The notes under the pieces were generated by a model. It saw only the letters and a program-made list of their open reading frames with translations, was not told the origin of the DNA and did no database searches. A program made the translations under genes and the position numbers. 64,000 nucleotides of DNA, taken from contig NZ_AP017295.1 in NCBI RefSeq assembly GCF_001548375.1, positions 6,276,001 to 6,340,000 on the forward strand, written 5' to 3'. This DNA is from Nostoc sp. NIES-3756 (GTDB lineage: Bacteria > Cyanobacteriota > Cyanobacteriia > Cyanobacteriales > Nostocaceae). How positions within the stretch are numbered: the stretch's first letter is position 1; every line of letters starts with the position of its first letter. Below, piece after piece: positions 54,977 to 63,067 of this stretch.

Positions 54977-55699
54977 TTAAGCAGCAGCCTTTTCATACAA
55001 GCGTAGAACACTACTATTAACCATTGATGCTGCATCACTAGCCAGCCAAGCTGTAAATTCGCCAATGTCATCAGCACTAACCCAGGTTGCTTGACTACGT
55101 TCTCGGCTGCTACGGGTTGCTACCCAACTATGAACAACAACTTCATTAATACGTACAGTGCTACCTTTGTTTTCCTGCATCAACACTTGAGCCAACATGA
55201 GTTGTCCAGCAGCAGTAATACTTACAGGACTGACATTAGGAATGGGTACTTCGGCGGCTGCGCCTCCAATTAGGGTGTAGCTAGTACCCTTATGTTCCTT
55301 GAGAACTGGTATAAAGGTACGGGCGGCTATGAAGTGACTGGTTAAATTACTATCTAAATATTGTTGCCATTCGGTAATTGAGACTTCAGTTACAGGTTTG
55401 TTACCCAACCACCAACCGCCAAGAGAAGCAACTACAGCATCAACCTTCCCAAATTTTTTGAGTAATTGGTCGCGGATACTTTCTGCACTATCAACTGTAC
55501 CAATATCCCCCACAATAGGAATAAAGCGTTCTGGATGAGCCAGTTCACCTAAAGAAGTGCGTAGTTCCTCAAGTTTCTCTGCTTTACGTGAAGGTACGGC
55601 TACGATTGCACCAGCTTTTAGGAATGCTCTGGCGATACCTTCACCAACATTACCTGCACCACCAAGGATTAAAGCGATTTTGTTGTCTAGTTTGTTCAT
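54977..55699 (-). CDS. SDR-family protein lacking the catalytic Tyr-Lys pair
   Basis: A 240-residue Rossmann protein. The nucleotide site is ILGGAGNVGEGIARAF, with AVPSRKAEKLEELR and VGDIGTVDS. In place of the SDR NAG motif it has SLGGWW, and the region where YxxxK is expected reads PVSITAAGQLML, so both catalytic residues seem absent. It may bind NAD(P) without classical reductase chemistry. It follows the SDR at 55745 by 45 bp on the same strand, and the two form a likely operon divergent from hxlR. Confidence 0.8.
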   Translation of the reverse strand: MNKLDNKIALILGGAGNVGEGIARAFLKAGAIVAVPSRKAEKLEELRTSLGELAHPERFIPIVGDIGTVDSAESIRDQLLKKFGKVDAVVASLGGWWLGNKPVTEVSITEWQQYLDSNLTSHFIAARTFIPVLKEHKGTSYTLIGGAAAEVPIPNVSPVSITAAGQLMLAQVLMQENKGSTVRINEVVVHSWVATRSSRERSQATWVSADDIGEFTAWLASDAASMVNSSVLRLYEKAAA

Positions 55700-55744
55700 A
55701 ATGTTTGTATGTTGTTATGCCGAAGACCAAGATTGAGCAGATAA

Positions 55745-56500
55745 CTAGGCTGCAAGGATACCGCCATCGACAGCAAGGGTATGTCCATTCACGAAATCAG
55801 TAGCGTCAGAACATAACCAAAGCACAGCATTGGCAATGTCCTCGGGTTTACCCAAACGTCCGGCGGGAACAAAACTCTCAAAAGCTTTGTTATTACCGCC
55901 TGTTGCTTGACTGAGCATTTCCGTTTCGATTGGCCCTGGTGCGATCGCATTTATGCGGATTTTGTGAGCCGCATATTCTAAAGCTGCGGCTTTTGTCAGC
56001 ATGACTACAGCCGTTTTTGAGGCATCATAAATAGATAAGCCAGGTGATAGAGGCCGAAAACCATTGATGGAAGCTGTGTTGACAATTACGCCACCATTAC
56101 CTTGTGCCAACATTTGAGTAATTTCATGTTTCATACACAGAAACACACCCTTAACGTTGACCCCAAAAACTCGGTCATAGGTTTGCTCTGTCTGTTCTGC
56201 CAGTAAAGCATTTTGTCCTAGCATCCCTGCGTTATTGAATGCAATATCTAAGCGACCAAATTTATTAACAACGCTGGCAATGGTTGACTTTATATCTGCT
56301 TCCTGAGATACATCTGCTTTGACAAATAAACCCTCGCTTCCCGCTTGATGAATCAAGCTAACGGTTTCATTACCTTCTTCTTCACGCCGCCCAACTACAA
56401 CAACTTTAGCACCAGCACTAGCTAAAGCGATCGCTGTAGTGCGCCCAATCCCAGAAGTTCCACCAGTGACAAGAGCGACTTTGTTTTCTAAAGATACCAT
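55745..56500 (-). CDS. Classical SDR oxidoreductase
   Basis: A 251-residue NAD(P)-dependent dehydrogenase. Motifs: VTGGTSGIGRTTAIA (cofactor), VVVGRREEEG, FNNAGMLG, VNTASINGF (catalytic Ser), YDASKTAV (Tyr-x3-Lys near 156-160) and APGPIETEML. The catalytic set is complete. The substrate is unknown. Basic residues after the second strand suggest NADPH. First gene of the pair, reading away from hxlR; the 88-bp shared promoter region has palindromes that may be HxlR sites. Confidence 0.93.
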   Translation of the reverse strand: MVSLENKVALVTGGTSGIGRTTAIALASAGAKVVVVGRREEEGNETVSLIHQAGSEGLFVKADVSQEADIKSTIASVVNKFGRLDIAFNNAGMLGQNALLAEQTEQTYDRVFGVNVKGVFLCMKHEITQMLAQGNGGVIVNTASINGFRPLSPGLSIYDASKTAVVMLTKAAALEYAAHKIRINAIAPGPIETEMLSQATGGNNKAFESFVPAGRLGKPEDIANAVLWLCSDATDFVNGHTLAVDGGILAA

Positions 56501-56556
56501 CCAAATTTCCCTACTTTCACCAATAAAGCAGTGTGCCTGATTTGGATTTTCTACAC

Positions 56557-56586
56557 AAGTACGAACTTTCTGGTAATATAGTTACC
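56557..56586. promoter_or_regulatory. Candidate HxlR operators between hxlR and the SDR operon
   Basis: Two inverted repeats lie just before the hxlR ATG: AAGT-ACGA-ACTT (56557-56568) and GGTAATATAGTTACC (56572-56586, arms GGTAA/TTACC). HxlR regulators often control divergent reductase genes, so these are likely but unproven operators. Confidence 0.4.
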
Positions 56587-56588
56587 TC

Positions 56589-56954
56589 ATGGTATCCAAC
56601 AATAATCAAATACTTCTTAGCGCAGACTGTCCTATGCGCCGGATGCTTGATCTGGTAGGCGATAAATGGACACCGCCGATTCTGTATCTATTATCCTCCG
56701 GTACTAAGCGTTATACTGATTTTCAACGACAAATACCCGGAGTTTCCAAAAAAATGCTGACACAAACCCTTAGAAGGTTAGAGTCGGCTGGTGTTGTGCA
56801 ACGAACTGTCTATGCAATTGTGCCGCCAAAGGTTGAGTATAATTTGACTCCTTTTGGCGAAAAGTTGATTGAACCGATCGCTGCATTGGCAGATTGGGCT
56901 TGGCAGCATCAAGAAGAGTTACGGTTGATCTACGAACGTCAACAGATGCAATAA
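56589..56954 (+). CDS. HxlR-family transcriptional regulator
   Basis: A 121-residue winged-helix regulator. CPMRRMLDLVGDKWTPPILYLL carries the redox-relevant N-terminal Cys near 16. KRYTDFQRQIPGVSKKMLTQTLRRLESAGVVQR is the helix-turn-helix and wing; VEYNLTPFGEKLIEPI is the family C-terminal block. It is divergent from two SDR genes and most likely regulates them in response to an electrophile or redox signal. The ATG at 56589 directly follows a palindrome. Confidence 0.93.
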   Translation: MVSNNNQILLSADCPMRRMLDLVGDKWTPPILYLLSSGTKRYTDFQRQIPGVSKKMLTQTLRRLESAGVVQRTVYAIVPPKVEYNLTPFGEKLIEPIAALADWAWQHQEELRLIYERQQMQ

Positions 56955-57438
56955 GCAGTAGTCAGGAGGTAGAAAAGTCAAGAAGCAGAGAAGAAATATA
57001 TTGCTTATCACTCAGTCCGTGCAAGCTAGAAAAAATACAATTATTTGTTTCTCTATAAAATTTGCAGACTTTCCTGACTTACTCAGGAGCTTGTTGAAGA
57101 TATTAGAATTATACAGCTTATAACAAGCTGTTATTTTAAAATTGTTTCTTTTGATAGATATCATTTAAAAAGCTGAAACTATAAGCTTTTTAAATTTTAA
57201 ATCCTAAACCTTTACATTCTTGACAGCCGTGGGGGGTAAGATACTTAGTCCTATTTTGGCTTAGATCAGCTACTCTAATAAACTTCTTGTGTTATTCACG
57301 CATTTATCCGACTTTAATAATTTTTGCTCACTTGAACCAAAAAAATGTAAAAAAATCCGAAAATTTTAGTAAATAAATTTGCTGTAAGTGCCGTCCTCAT
57401 ATTTTTAGATATTTATAAGGCATTGGGGAGTCTAGTTC
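56955..57438. other. Intergenic region before the glycosyltransferase
   Basis: About 480 bp. One small hairpin, ACAGCTT/AAGCTGT with a 5-nt loop at 57113-57131, is followed by TATTTT. The rest is AT-rich with no gene or clear promoter. Confidence 0.4.
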
Positions 57439-58626
57439 ATGAAGATACTGGTACTAAGTTGGGAGTTTCCACCAAGAATTGTTGGGGGTATTGCGCGTCA
57501 TGTGGGGGAGTTATACCCAGAATTGGTTAAGCTAGGGCATGAAATCCATTTAATTACGGTGGAAGTGGGTCAAGCTTCGATGTATGAAGTGGTTGAGGGT
57601 ATACATGTACATCGAGTACCAGTGTCTTATAGTCATGACTTTTTTCACTGGGTGATAAATCTTAATCAAAGCATGGGACATCATGGGGGAAAGTTAATTA
57701 ATGAGGAAGGCCCCTTTGATTTAATTCACGCCCATGATTGGTTAGTAGGTGATGCTGCGATCGCTCTCAAGCATAACTTTAAAATTCCCCTGATTGCTAC
57801 GATCCACGCTACCGAATACGGTCGTCACAACGGTATCCACAACGACACCCAACGCTACATCCACGGTAAGGAAAATCTACTTGCTTACAATGCTTGGCGA
57901 ATTATTGTCTGTACCAATTATATGCGCCAGGAAGTGGAAAGAGCGCTTTCCAGCCCTTGGGATAAAGTCGATGTAATTCATAACGGTATCCGTCCAGAAA
58001 AGAAACAGCATCACGAAGATTTTCATGCTCAAGATTTTCGTCGCCAATTTGCCGAAGACCATGAGAAGATTGTGTACTATGTGGGGCGGATGACTTACGA
58101 AAAAGGTGTATCAGTTTTACTTAATGCAGCCCCCAAAATCCTATCAGAAATGGGTGGTCACGTGAAATTCGTGATTGTGGGTGGTGGCAATACTGACAAT
58201 CTCAAACGCCAAGCTTGGGATTTGGGAATTTGGCACAAATGCTACTTTACGGGTTTTCTTTCTGATGAATATTTGGATAAATTCCAAACTGTGGCTGATT
58301 GTGCTGTATTTCCCAGCCTTTACGAACCCTTTGGGATTGTAGCTTTAGAAAGCTTCGCCTCGCGGGTTCCCGTAGTGGTGTCCGATACAGGTGGCTTCCC
58401 AGAGGTAGTCCAACATACCAAGACGGGGATCGTAACTTGGGTGAATAATCCCGATTCTTTGGCTTGGGGAATTTTAGAAGTTTTGAAAAATCCGGAATAC
58501 CGCCAATGGTTGGTAGATAACGCTTATGAGGATTTGCAACGCCGTTTTAGCTGGCCTCAATTAGCCCAACAAACAGAGGCTGTATATCAAAGAGTAGTGG
58601 AAGAGCGATCGCAAATTGAATGGTAA
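57439..58626 (+). CDS. GT4 family glycosyltransferase (glycogen-synthase-like)
   Basis: A 395-residue GT-B enzyme. The N-terminal domain has MKILVLSWEFPPRIVGGIARHVGEL, IHAHDWLVGDAAIALK and IHATEYGRHNGIH; the C-terminal domain has YYVGRMTYEKGVSVLL, FTGFLSDEYLDKFQTVADCAVFPSLYEPFGIVALE (the EX7E retaining motif) and VSDTGGFPEVV. It resembles bacterial glycogen synthase or alpha-glucan maltosyltransferase relatives, but the donor and acceptor are not determined. Monocistronic, with 480 bp of upstream region. Confidence 0.9.
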   Translation: MKILVLSWEFPPRIVGGIARHVGELYPELVKLGHEIHLITVEVGQASMYEVVEGIHVHRVPVSYSHDFFHWVINLNQSMGHHGGKLINEEGPFDLIHAHDWLVGDAAIALKHNFKIPLIATIHATEYGRHNGIHNDTQRYIHGKENLLAYNAWRIIVCTNYMRQEVERALSSPWDKVDVIHNGIRPEKKQHHEDFHAQDFRRQFAEDHEKIVYYVGRMTYEKGVSVLLNAAPKILSEMGGHVKFVIVGGGNTDNLKRQAWDLGIWHKCYFTGFLSDEYLDKFQTVADCAVFPSLYEPFGIVALESFASRVPVVVSDTGGFPEVVQHTKTGIVTWVNNPDSLAWGILEVLKNPEYRQWLVDNAYEDLQRRFSWPQLAQQTEAVYQRVVEERSQIEW

Positions 58627-58807
58627 CAAAATGTAAAGACAAGCTGAGGTTTTTGCAGAATAACTCCGGGAATTAATCGCTACTTTGGGTTATTCGGCAT
58701 TAACAAACAGTACAAGCCTTGTACGCTGGGAATTTTAGCCTTGGGAGTGCGAAATTAAGCAATAAGCTATTACTTCTTTAAATTACACAGTCATTTATGA
58801 GGTGCGT

Positions 58808-58823
58808 TGACAGTTAACTGTCA
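58808..58823. promoter_or_regulatory. 16-bp palindrome upstream of the cyanophycinase-like gene
   Basis: TGACAGTTAACTGTCA is a perfect inverted repeat 69 bp before the chosen start at 58893. It could be an operator, or a chance derivative of the TGACAGT-type heptamers. A shorter palindrome GTACAAG/CTTGTAC lies at 58710-58724. Confidence 0.3.
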
Positions 58824-58892
58824 GCAGCCAAAAAAGAATTATGTAATTTAGATGGGCGATAGCTTAGTTGCAGTTTGCTCCAAAAGGTTTTT

Positions 58893-59864
58893 ATGGCAAG
58901 GGCATTCCCAAATATAGCAAAGTGCTTGAAGAATTCTATATCTCGTCTTACAGCATACCTGAAACTTTTCTTTCAGGGCAACACTGTCGATGTTCTTCCT
59001 GCCCTAGCTGGCCCTGTTCTTAATTTGGGTGGGGGTGGCCCGGATGTGGAAGCAGCTATTCAGTGGATGATTAACCAAGTCAGGGGAACGAGTAGAATGA
59101 ATGTTGTAGTTCTGCGTACTTACGGCAGCGATGACTACAATCATCTCATTTATCGGATGACTGGTGTAAATTCTGTACAAACGCTGATTGTCAGCAATCG
59201 TCAAGATGCTAACAGAGATGATATTGTCCAGAAAATTCACAATGCTGATATCGTCTTCTTTGCAGGTGGCGACCAATGCCAATATATCCGCAGTTGGAAA
59301 AACACCAAACTGGAGGCGGCTGTAGCATCAGTTTATCGCCGAGGCGGAGCTGTGGGCGGTACTAGTGCGGGGGCGATGATTATGAGTGATTTCGTCTACG
59401 ATGCTTGCGCCTGCGAAGATCCCATCGAAACGAAAGACGCGCTAGATGATCCTTACCAAAATATTACTTTTACCTACAACTTCTTCCAATGGCAACATTT
59501 GCGCGGGACTATCATCGATACCCATTTTGATAGTCGCAAACGCATGGGTCGCATCATGGCTTTTATCGCTAGACAAATTCAAGATGGTGTGTGTAAGAGT
59601 GTGTTAGGGATAGCTATTAGTGAGGAGACATCGGTTGTTGTAGATAAATATGGTAAGGCGAAGGTGATAGGAAGAAACGCCGCATATTTTGTTTTGGGCG
59701 ACCATCCACCAGAGATATGCAAGCCCAGAACGCCACTCACATATCACGACTACAAAATCTGGCGAGTCCCCAGTGGTGATACTTTTGATCTCAATAACCC
59801 ACCAGCTAGGGGTTACTATTACCGGAGTGTGAAGCGGGGCAAGTTTGATTCAGACCCGTATTAG
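58893..59864 (+). CDS. Cyanophycinase-like serine peptidase (S51)
   Basis: About 323 residues from the ATG at 58893 (MARAFPNIAKC), with AAGG a few bases upstream; a TTG at 58875 would add six. The family core is present: LNLGGGGPDVEAAIQWM, DIVFFAGGDQCQYIRSW, AVGGTSAGAMIMSD (nucleophile Ser near 158), and TIIDTHFDSRKRMGRIMAF (His of the active site). Cyanophycinase cleaves the beta-linked Asp-Arg storage polymer. About 40 extra residues precede the core, with a hydrophobic turn (LTAYLKLFF), possibly a membrane tether or signal. No cphA gene is adjacent, so a related substrate is possible. Confidence 0.87.
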   Translation: MARAFPNIAKCLKNSISRLTAYLKLFFQGNTVDVLPALAGPVLNLGGGGPDVEAAIQWMINQVRGTSRMNVVVLRTYGSDDYNHLIYRMTGVNSVQTLIVSNRQDANRDDIVQKIHNADIVFFAGGDQCQYIRSWKNTKLEAAVASVYRRGGAVGGTSAGAMIMSDFVYDACACEDPIETKDALDDPYQNITFTYNFFQWQHLRGTIIDTHFDSRKRMGRIMAFIARQIQDGVCKSVLGIAISEETSVVVDKYGKAKVIGRNAAYFVLGDHPPEICKPRTPLTYHDYKIWRVPSGDTFDLNNPPARGYYYRSVKRGKFDSDPY

Positions 59865-59952
59865 TTGACAGTTTACCCTGAGCGTAGCCGATGGGTGGAC
59901 AGTTATCAGTTGTCAGGATATGTTCACTGTTTACTGTCCACTGTCCCCAATC

Positions 59953-61143
59953 CTAAACTAAACTCGCCTGTTTACGTAAACTTTGAATAGTAGCGATCGC
60001 GTGTTTCGCTACTATATCAATTTCCTCGGCTGTATTGAAGCGTCCAATCCCAAAGCGAATTGAGGCGTAGGCTAGTTTCTCTGGGCTTCCTATGGCGGTA
60101 AGGACGTGAGAGGGTGTGGTTTTGGTCGAGGAACAGGCGGAACCAGAAGACACCGCCACGACTGGCTGTAAACCTAACTGGAGTGCAGCACCATCTACCC
60201 CTTCGATACTAATATTTAAGTTTCCCGCTAGGCGTTGGCTGGGATGTCCATTGAGGTGAATACCTTCAATTTGTGATAGTTGTGACCACAATCTTTCCCT
60301 CAACTGCGTAAGGCGTTGATTTTCTGCGGTTTGTTCAGCGAGGGCGATTTCTACAGCTTTGGCAAAACCGACAATTTGCGGTGTATACAAAGTTCCAGAA
60401 CGCATCCCCCGTTCGTGTCCTCCCCCATGCTGCTGGGGTGCGATCTGGACTCTGGGGTTGCGCCTTCGGACGTATAATGCACCGATACCCTTCGGCCCGT
60501 AGACTTTATGGGCTGTGAGGGACATCAAATCGATATTCATTGCTTGCACATCTAGAGGTATTTTACCAATGGCTTGAGCGGCATCTGTGTGAAATATTAT
60601 ATGGCGATCGCCGGAGGCGGCTCTTCGAGCATCGCGGCATATTTCGCCAATTGCTGCCAAAGGTTGCAACACTCCAATTTCATTATTTGCCGCCATCACC
60701 GATACTAAGATTGTGTCATCACGCAACGCTTTTTCTAATTGCGTTAAATCAATTAATCCATCTGCTTGGACTGGCAAAACAGTAATATCAAAACCCAAAG
60801 TTTTCAAATATTCGCAAGGGTCGGTTACAGCATTATGTTCAGTTGCTACAGTAATAATATGCTGACCTTTTTGAAAATAAGCTTCAGCTACACCTTTAAT
60901 AGCTAAATTATTCGCTTCAGTTGCACCACTAGTAAAGACAATTTCTTCCGGAGTAGCATTAATGGCTGCTGCTAAAATTTCCCGCGCTTGTTTCACAGCC
61001 GCTTCTGTTTCCCAACCGTAGATATGACCAATACTAGCCGGGTTGCCAAATTTTTCTGTAAAGTAAGGTAGCATCGCTGCTAACACCCGCTCATCTACAG
61101 GTGTAGTCGCGTGGCAATCAAGATATATAGGACGATTCGACAT
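59953..61143 (-). CDS. Cysteine desulfurase (IscS/NifS type)
   Basis: PLP enzyme that takes sulfur from cysteine for Fe-S clusters and thiolation. The 396-residue product has YLDCHATTPVDERVL, GNPASIGHIYG, FTSGATEANNLAIKG, HTDAAQAIGKIPLD, the PLP lysine in SLTAHKVYGPKGIGAL, RSGTLYTPQIVGFAKA, and the active cysteine in SSGSACSSTK. It begins 5 bp after a PD-(D/E)XK protein gene, so the two are probably co-transcribed. Group I (IscS/NifS) rather than SufS from the loop sequence. The specific pathway is unclear. Confidence 0.95.
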   Translation of the reverse strand: MSNRPIYLDCHATTPVDERVLAAMLPYFTEKFGNPASIGHIYGWETEAAVKQAREILAAAINATPEEIVFTSGATEANNLAIKGVAEAYFQKGQHIITVATEHNAVTDPCEYLKTLGFDITVLPVQADGLIDLTQLEKALRDDTILVSVMAANNEIGVLQPLAAIGEICRDARRAASGDRHIIFHTDAAQAIGKIPLDVQAMNIDLMSLTAHKVYGPKGIGALYVRRRNPRVQIAPQQHGGGHERGMRSGTLYTPQIVGFAKAVEIALAEQTAENQRLTQLRERLWSQLSQIEGIHLNGHPSQRLAGNLNISIEGVDGAALQLGLQPVVAVSSGSACSSTKTTPSHVLTAIGSPEKLAYASIRFGIGRFNTAEEIDIVAKHAIATIQSLRKQASLV

Positions 61144-61148
61144 AGCTT

Positions 61149-61775
61149 TTAAGTTAAAATTTGACTTAAGTTTTTAAGAATTTTTAGAACAGCATATAGT
61201 TCATTTTGTCTTTTTGACAAAGTGAATTTGTCAGATAAATCGTATTCAGGTTTATCTTTTTTAACTAGTTTAATAAATTGAAAATCTTCTCCATTTGTCA
61301 GTAATCCAAACACAGGCCTTTCTTGATTAGGACTGATTAAAATATAAGCCAATGCTTGAGGAATATTCTCTAAAATAGATATACCAGCCCTTTTTGATTC
61401 AATTACTAGCAACCAGAACTGCTTTTGAATAACTAAAATATCTATTCTTCCCCTAATAATCTCTCCTTCGCCTTCTATAGAAATTTCTATAGATTCCTCT
61501 GTACCAATAGAAAACGGCTGACTATAAAATCCTGCCAAATCCAACAAAGGTGACAAAACCACCATTTTAACAGCATCCTCTAGCATTGGTGGTCGTTGAA
61601 CTAAGTTCAGAAAATTAGATTTAACTCTATCTAAATACTGCTTTTCCAAAGCTGTAATCTCTGGTAAATTGTCCAGCCATTCTGTAAAGAAAGCCTCATT
61701 TTCTACTCTTTGTAACCCAAATCTTTCTTTTAAATAGGCAACCCCTATATTTTTTGCTGGGATGATTTGAACCAT
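61149..61775 (-). CDS. Stand-alone PD-(D/E)XK nuclease-like protein (type I restriction R-like N-domain)
   Basis: A 208-residue protein. The central part reads RGRIDILVIQKQFWLLVIESKRAG: Asp112, Glu126 and Lys128 fit the PD-(D/E)XK core, and QALAY (140-144) fits the QxxxY motif of type I HsdR nuclease domains. The N-terminal 60 residues are helical; the C-terminal part has FGLLTNGEDFQFIKL, also seen in HsdR-like domains. No helicase or methylase is nearby. The stop is 5 bp before the cysteine desulfurase start. Nuclease activity is inferred from motif only. Confidence 0.8.
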   Translation of the reverse strand: MVQIIPAKNIGVAYLKERFGLQRVENEAFFTEWLDNLPEITALEKQYLDRVKSNFLNLVQRPPMLEDAVKMVVLSPLLDLAGFYSQPFSIGTEESIEISIEGEGEIIRGRIDILVIQKQFWLLVIESKRAGISILENIPQALAYILISPNQERPVFGLLTNGEDFQFIKLVKKDKPEYDLSDKFTLSKRQNELYAVLKILKNLSQILT

Positions 61776-61903
61776 AGTTCATAAAAGATACATATACTAC
61801 TTATTGTAAATAAATTTCACCCAAGATTTTATTAAAAAAAATATACAAAGCGCAGCATGATGTAAATCACTGTAGGCTGCGCCAATAGTATTGATAAAAT
61901 ATT

Positions 61904-62383
61904 TCAAATATTTGCTAATTCTTGTAATTTTTGTAAAACTGCTTGTGCATGACCTTTAGCTTTGACGTTAGGCCAAGCATAGGCAATGACGCCATCAGGT
62001 GAGATTAAAAAAGTTGACCTTGCTACGCCCATGTATTCTTTGCCCATAAATTTCTTTAAACGCCATGCACCATAAGCTTCGATAAGTTTATGTTCTGGGT
62101 CACTTAAAAGAGTGATGGACAAACTATATTTATCGATAAATTTACAGTGTGCTTTACCAGAATCAGGACTTACGCCTAAAATTTTTGCCCCTAGTTTACT
62201 AAATTCTTGATGTAAATCTGTAAAATCCTTAGCTTCTGTAGTGCAGCCTGGAGTATCGTCTTTAGGATAAAAGTAAATTACAACCCACTGATTATTAAAA
62301 TCACTTAAACTTACTAAATTACTATTTTGGTCAGGGGTAGAGAAATTAGGCGCAGGTTGTCCAGGTTGGGGGATGTCGCTCAT
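61904..62383 (-). CDS. bcp: Peroxiredoxin Q (bacterioferritin comigratory protein family)
   Basis: A thioredoxin-dependent peroxidase of 159 residues. The fold core VVIYFYPKDDTPGCTTEAKDF holds the peroxidatic Cys47. The usual second Cys five residues later is absent; Cys80 (GKAHCKFI) is the only other cysteine and could act as an alternative resolving residue. SLSDFNNQ, GVSPDS and ARSTFLISPDG complete the family pattern. No signal peptide. It probably protects against peroxides in the cytosol. The gene is monocistronic. Confidence 0.95.
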   Translation of the reverse strand: MSDIPQPGQPAPNFSTPDQNSNLVSLSDFNNQWVVIYFYPKDDTPGCTTEAKDFTDLHQEFSKLGAKILGVSPDSGKAHCKFIDKYSLSITLLSDPEHKLIEAYGAWRLKKFMGKEYMGVARSTFLISPDGVIAYAWPNVKAKGHAQAVLQKLQELANI

Positions 62384-62484
62384 GATAACACTGATATAAA
62401 TCTAATACCTTTAAATTTTATCTAGATTAGGTGCGCCTATTTACCACTTCATATTACTTTTGTTTCTCTAACCCCTGACTATTT

Positions 62485-63021
62485 CTAAAAATTGTGGCGC
62501 TGCTGTCGGCGGCGTTTCCCCCGAAGTTTATTCATGAGAAAGTTAAATATACTCGGTTCAGAAGATGCTGTTGATTCTATCAGGTTTTGTTTTTTACTTC
62601 TCCAATAGTCTACAGAATATATATTAAAACCATGACCAGCCAGTAAGATAAACAACACAATTCCGTAACTTAGCATAGAAGTAGCTGCACCCCAATTCTG
62701 TACTGATGTCACTCCTAACTTCAAAATAATCATGAGTGCAAAAGTAACGATTAAAGCACTACGAGTTGCTAAACCAATGGTAATTAATATGCCTACTATT
62801 AGTTCTACTGGAGGAACTAAATAGGAATTAATTCTTACTAAAAATTCAGGGAAATAAGAATTTTCTAATTGTTTGACTGTAGCTTCCACAAAGCCGGGGA
62901 TATTACCAATACGGGTAAATCCATGATTGAAATAATTTACGCCTATGAGAATGCGTAAGAGTAAATAGGCGATCGCAATATCTTTGCGATTGAGTCCTAA
63001 ATAATTTCTGTTGTCAGCCAT
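62485..63021 (-). CDS. DoxX family membrane protein
   Basis: A 178-residue protein with about four membrane helices: IAYLLLRILIGVNYFNHGFTR, VPPVELIVGILITIGL, ALIVTFALMIILKLG, and MLSYGIVLFILLAGHGFNIYS, the DoxX layout. The C-terminus is basic (KLRGKRRRQQRHNF). DoxX members accompany redox enzymes, and here the gene lies 46 bp downstream of the NADH dehydrogenase on the same strand, fitting an operon in membrane electron transfer. The partner role is inferred. Confidence 0.9.
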   Translation of the reverse strand: MADNRNYLGLNRKDIAIAYLLLRILIGVNYFNHGFTRIGNIPGFVEATVKQLENSYFPEFLVRINSYLVPPVELIVGILITIGLATRSALIVTFALMIILKLGVTSVQNWGAATSMLSYGIVLFILLAGHGFNIYSVDYWRSKKQNLIESTASSEPSIFNFLMNKLRGKRRRQQRHNF

Positions 63022-63067
63022 GATTTTCTACTCCAACTTGAATTAAGTTTGATTGCAGAGATGGAAA

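Noticed and set aside
59953..61775. Dnd-type DNA phosphorothioation locus
   Set aside because: Only a generic cysteine desulfurase and a nuclease-like protein are present; the defining dndBCDE genes are absent.
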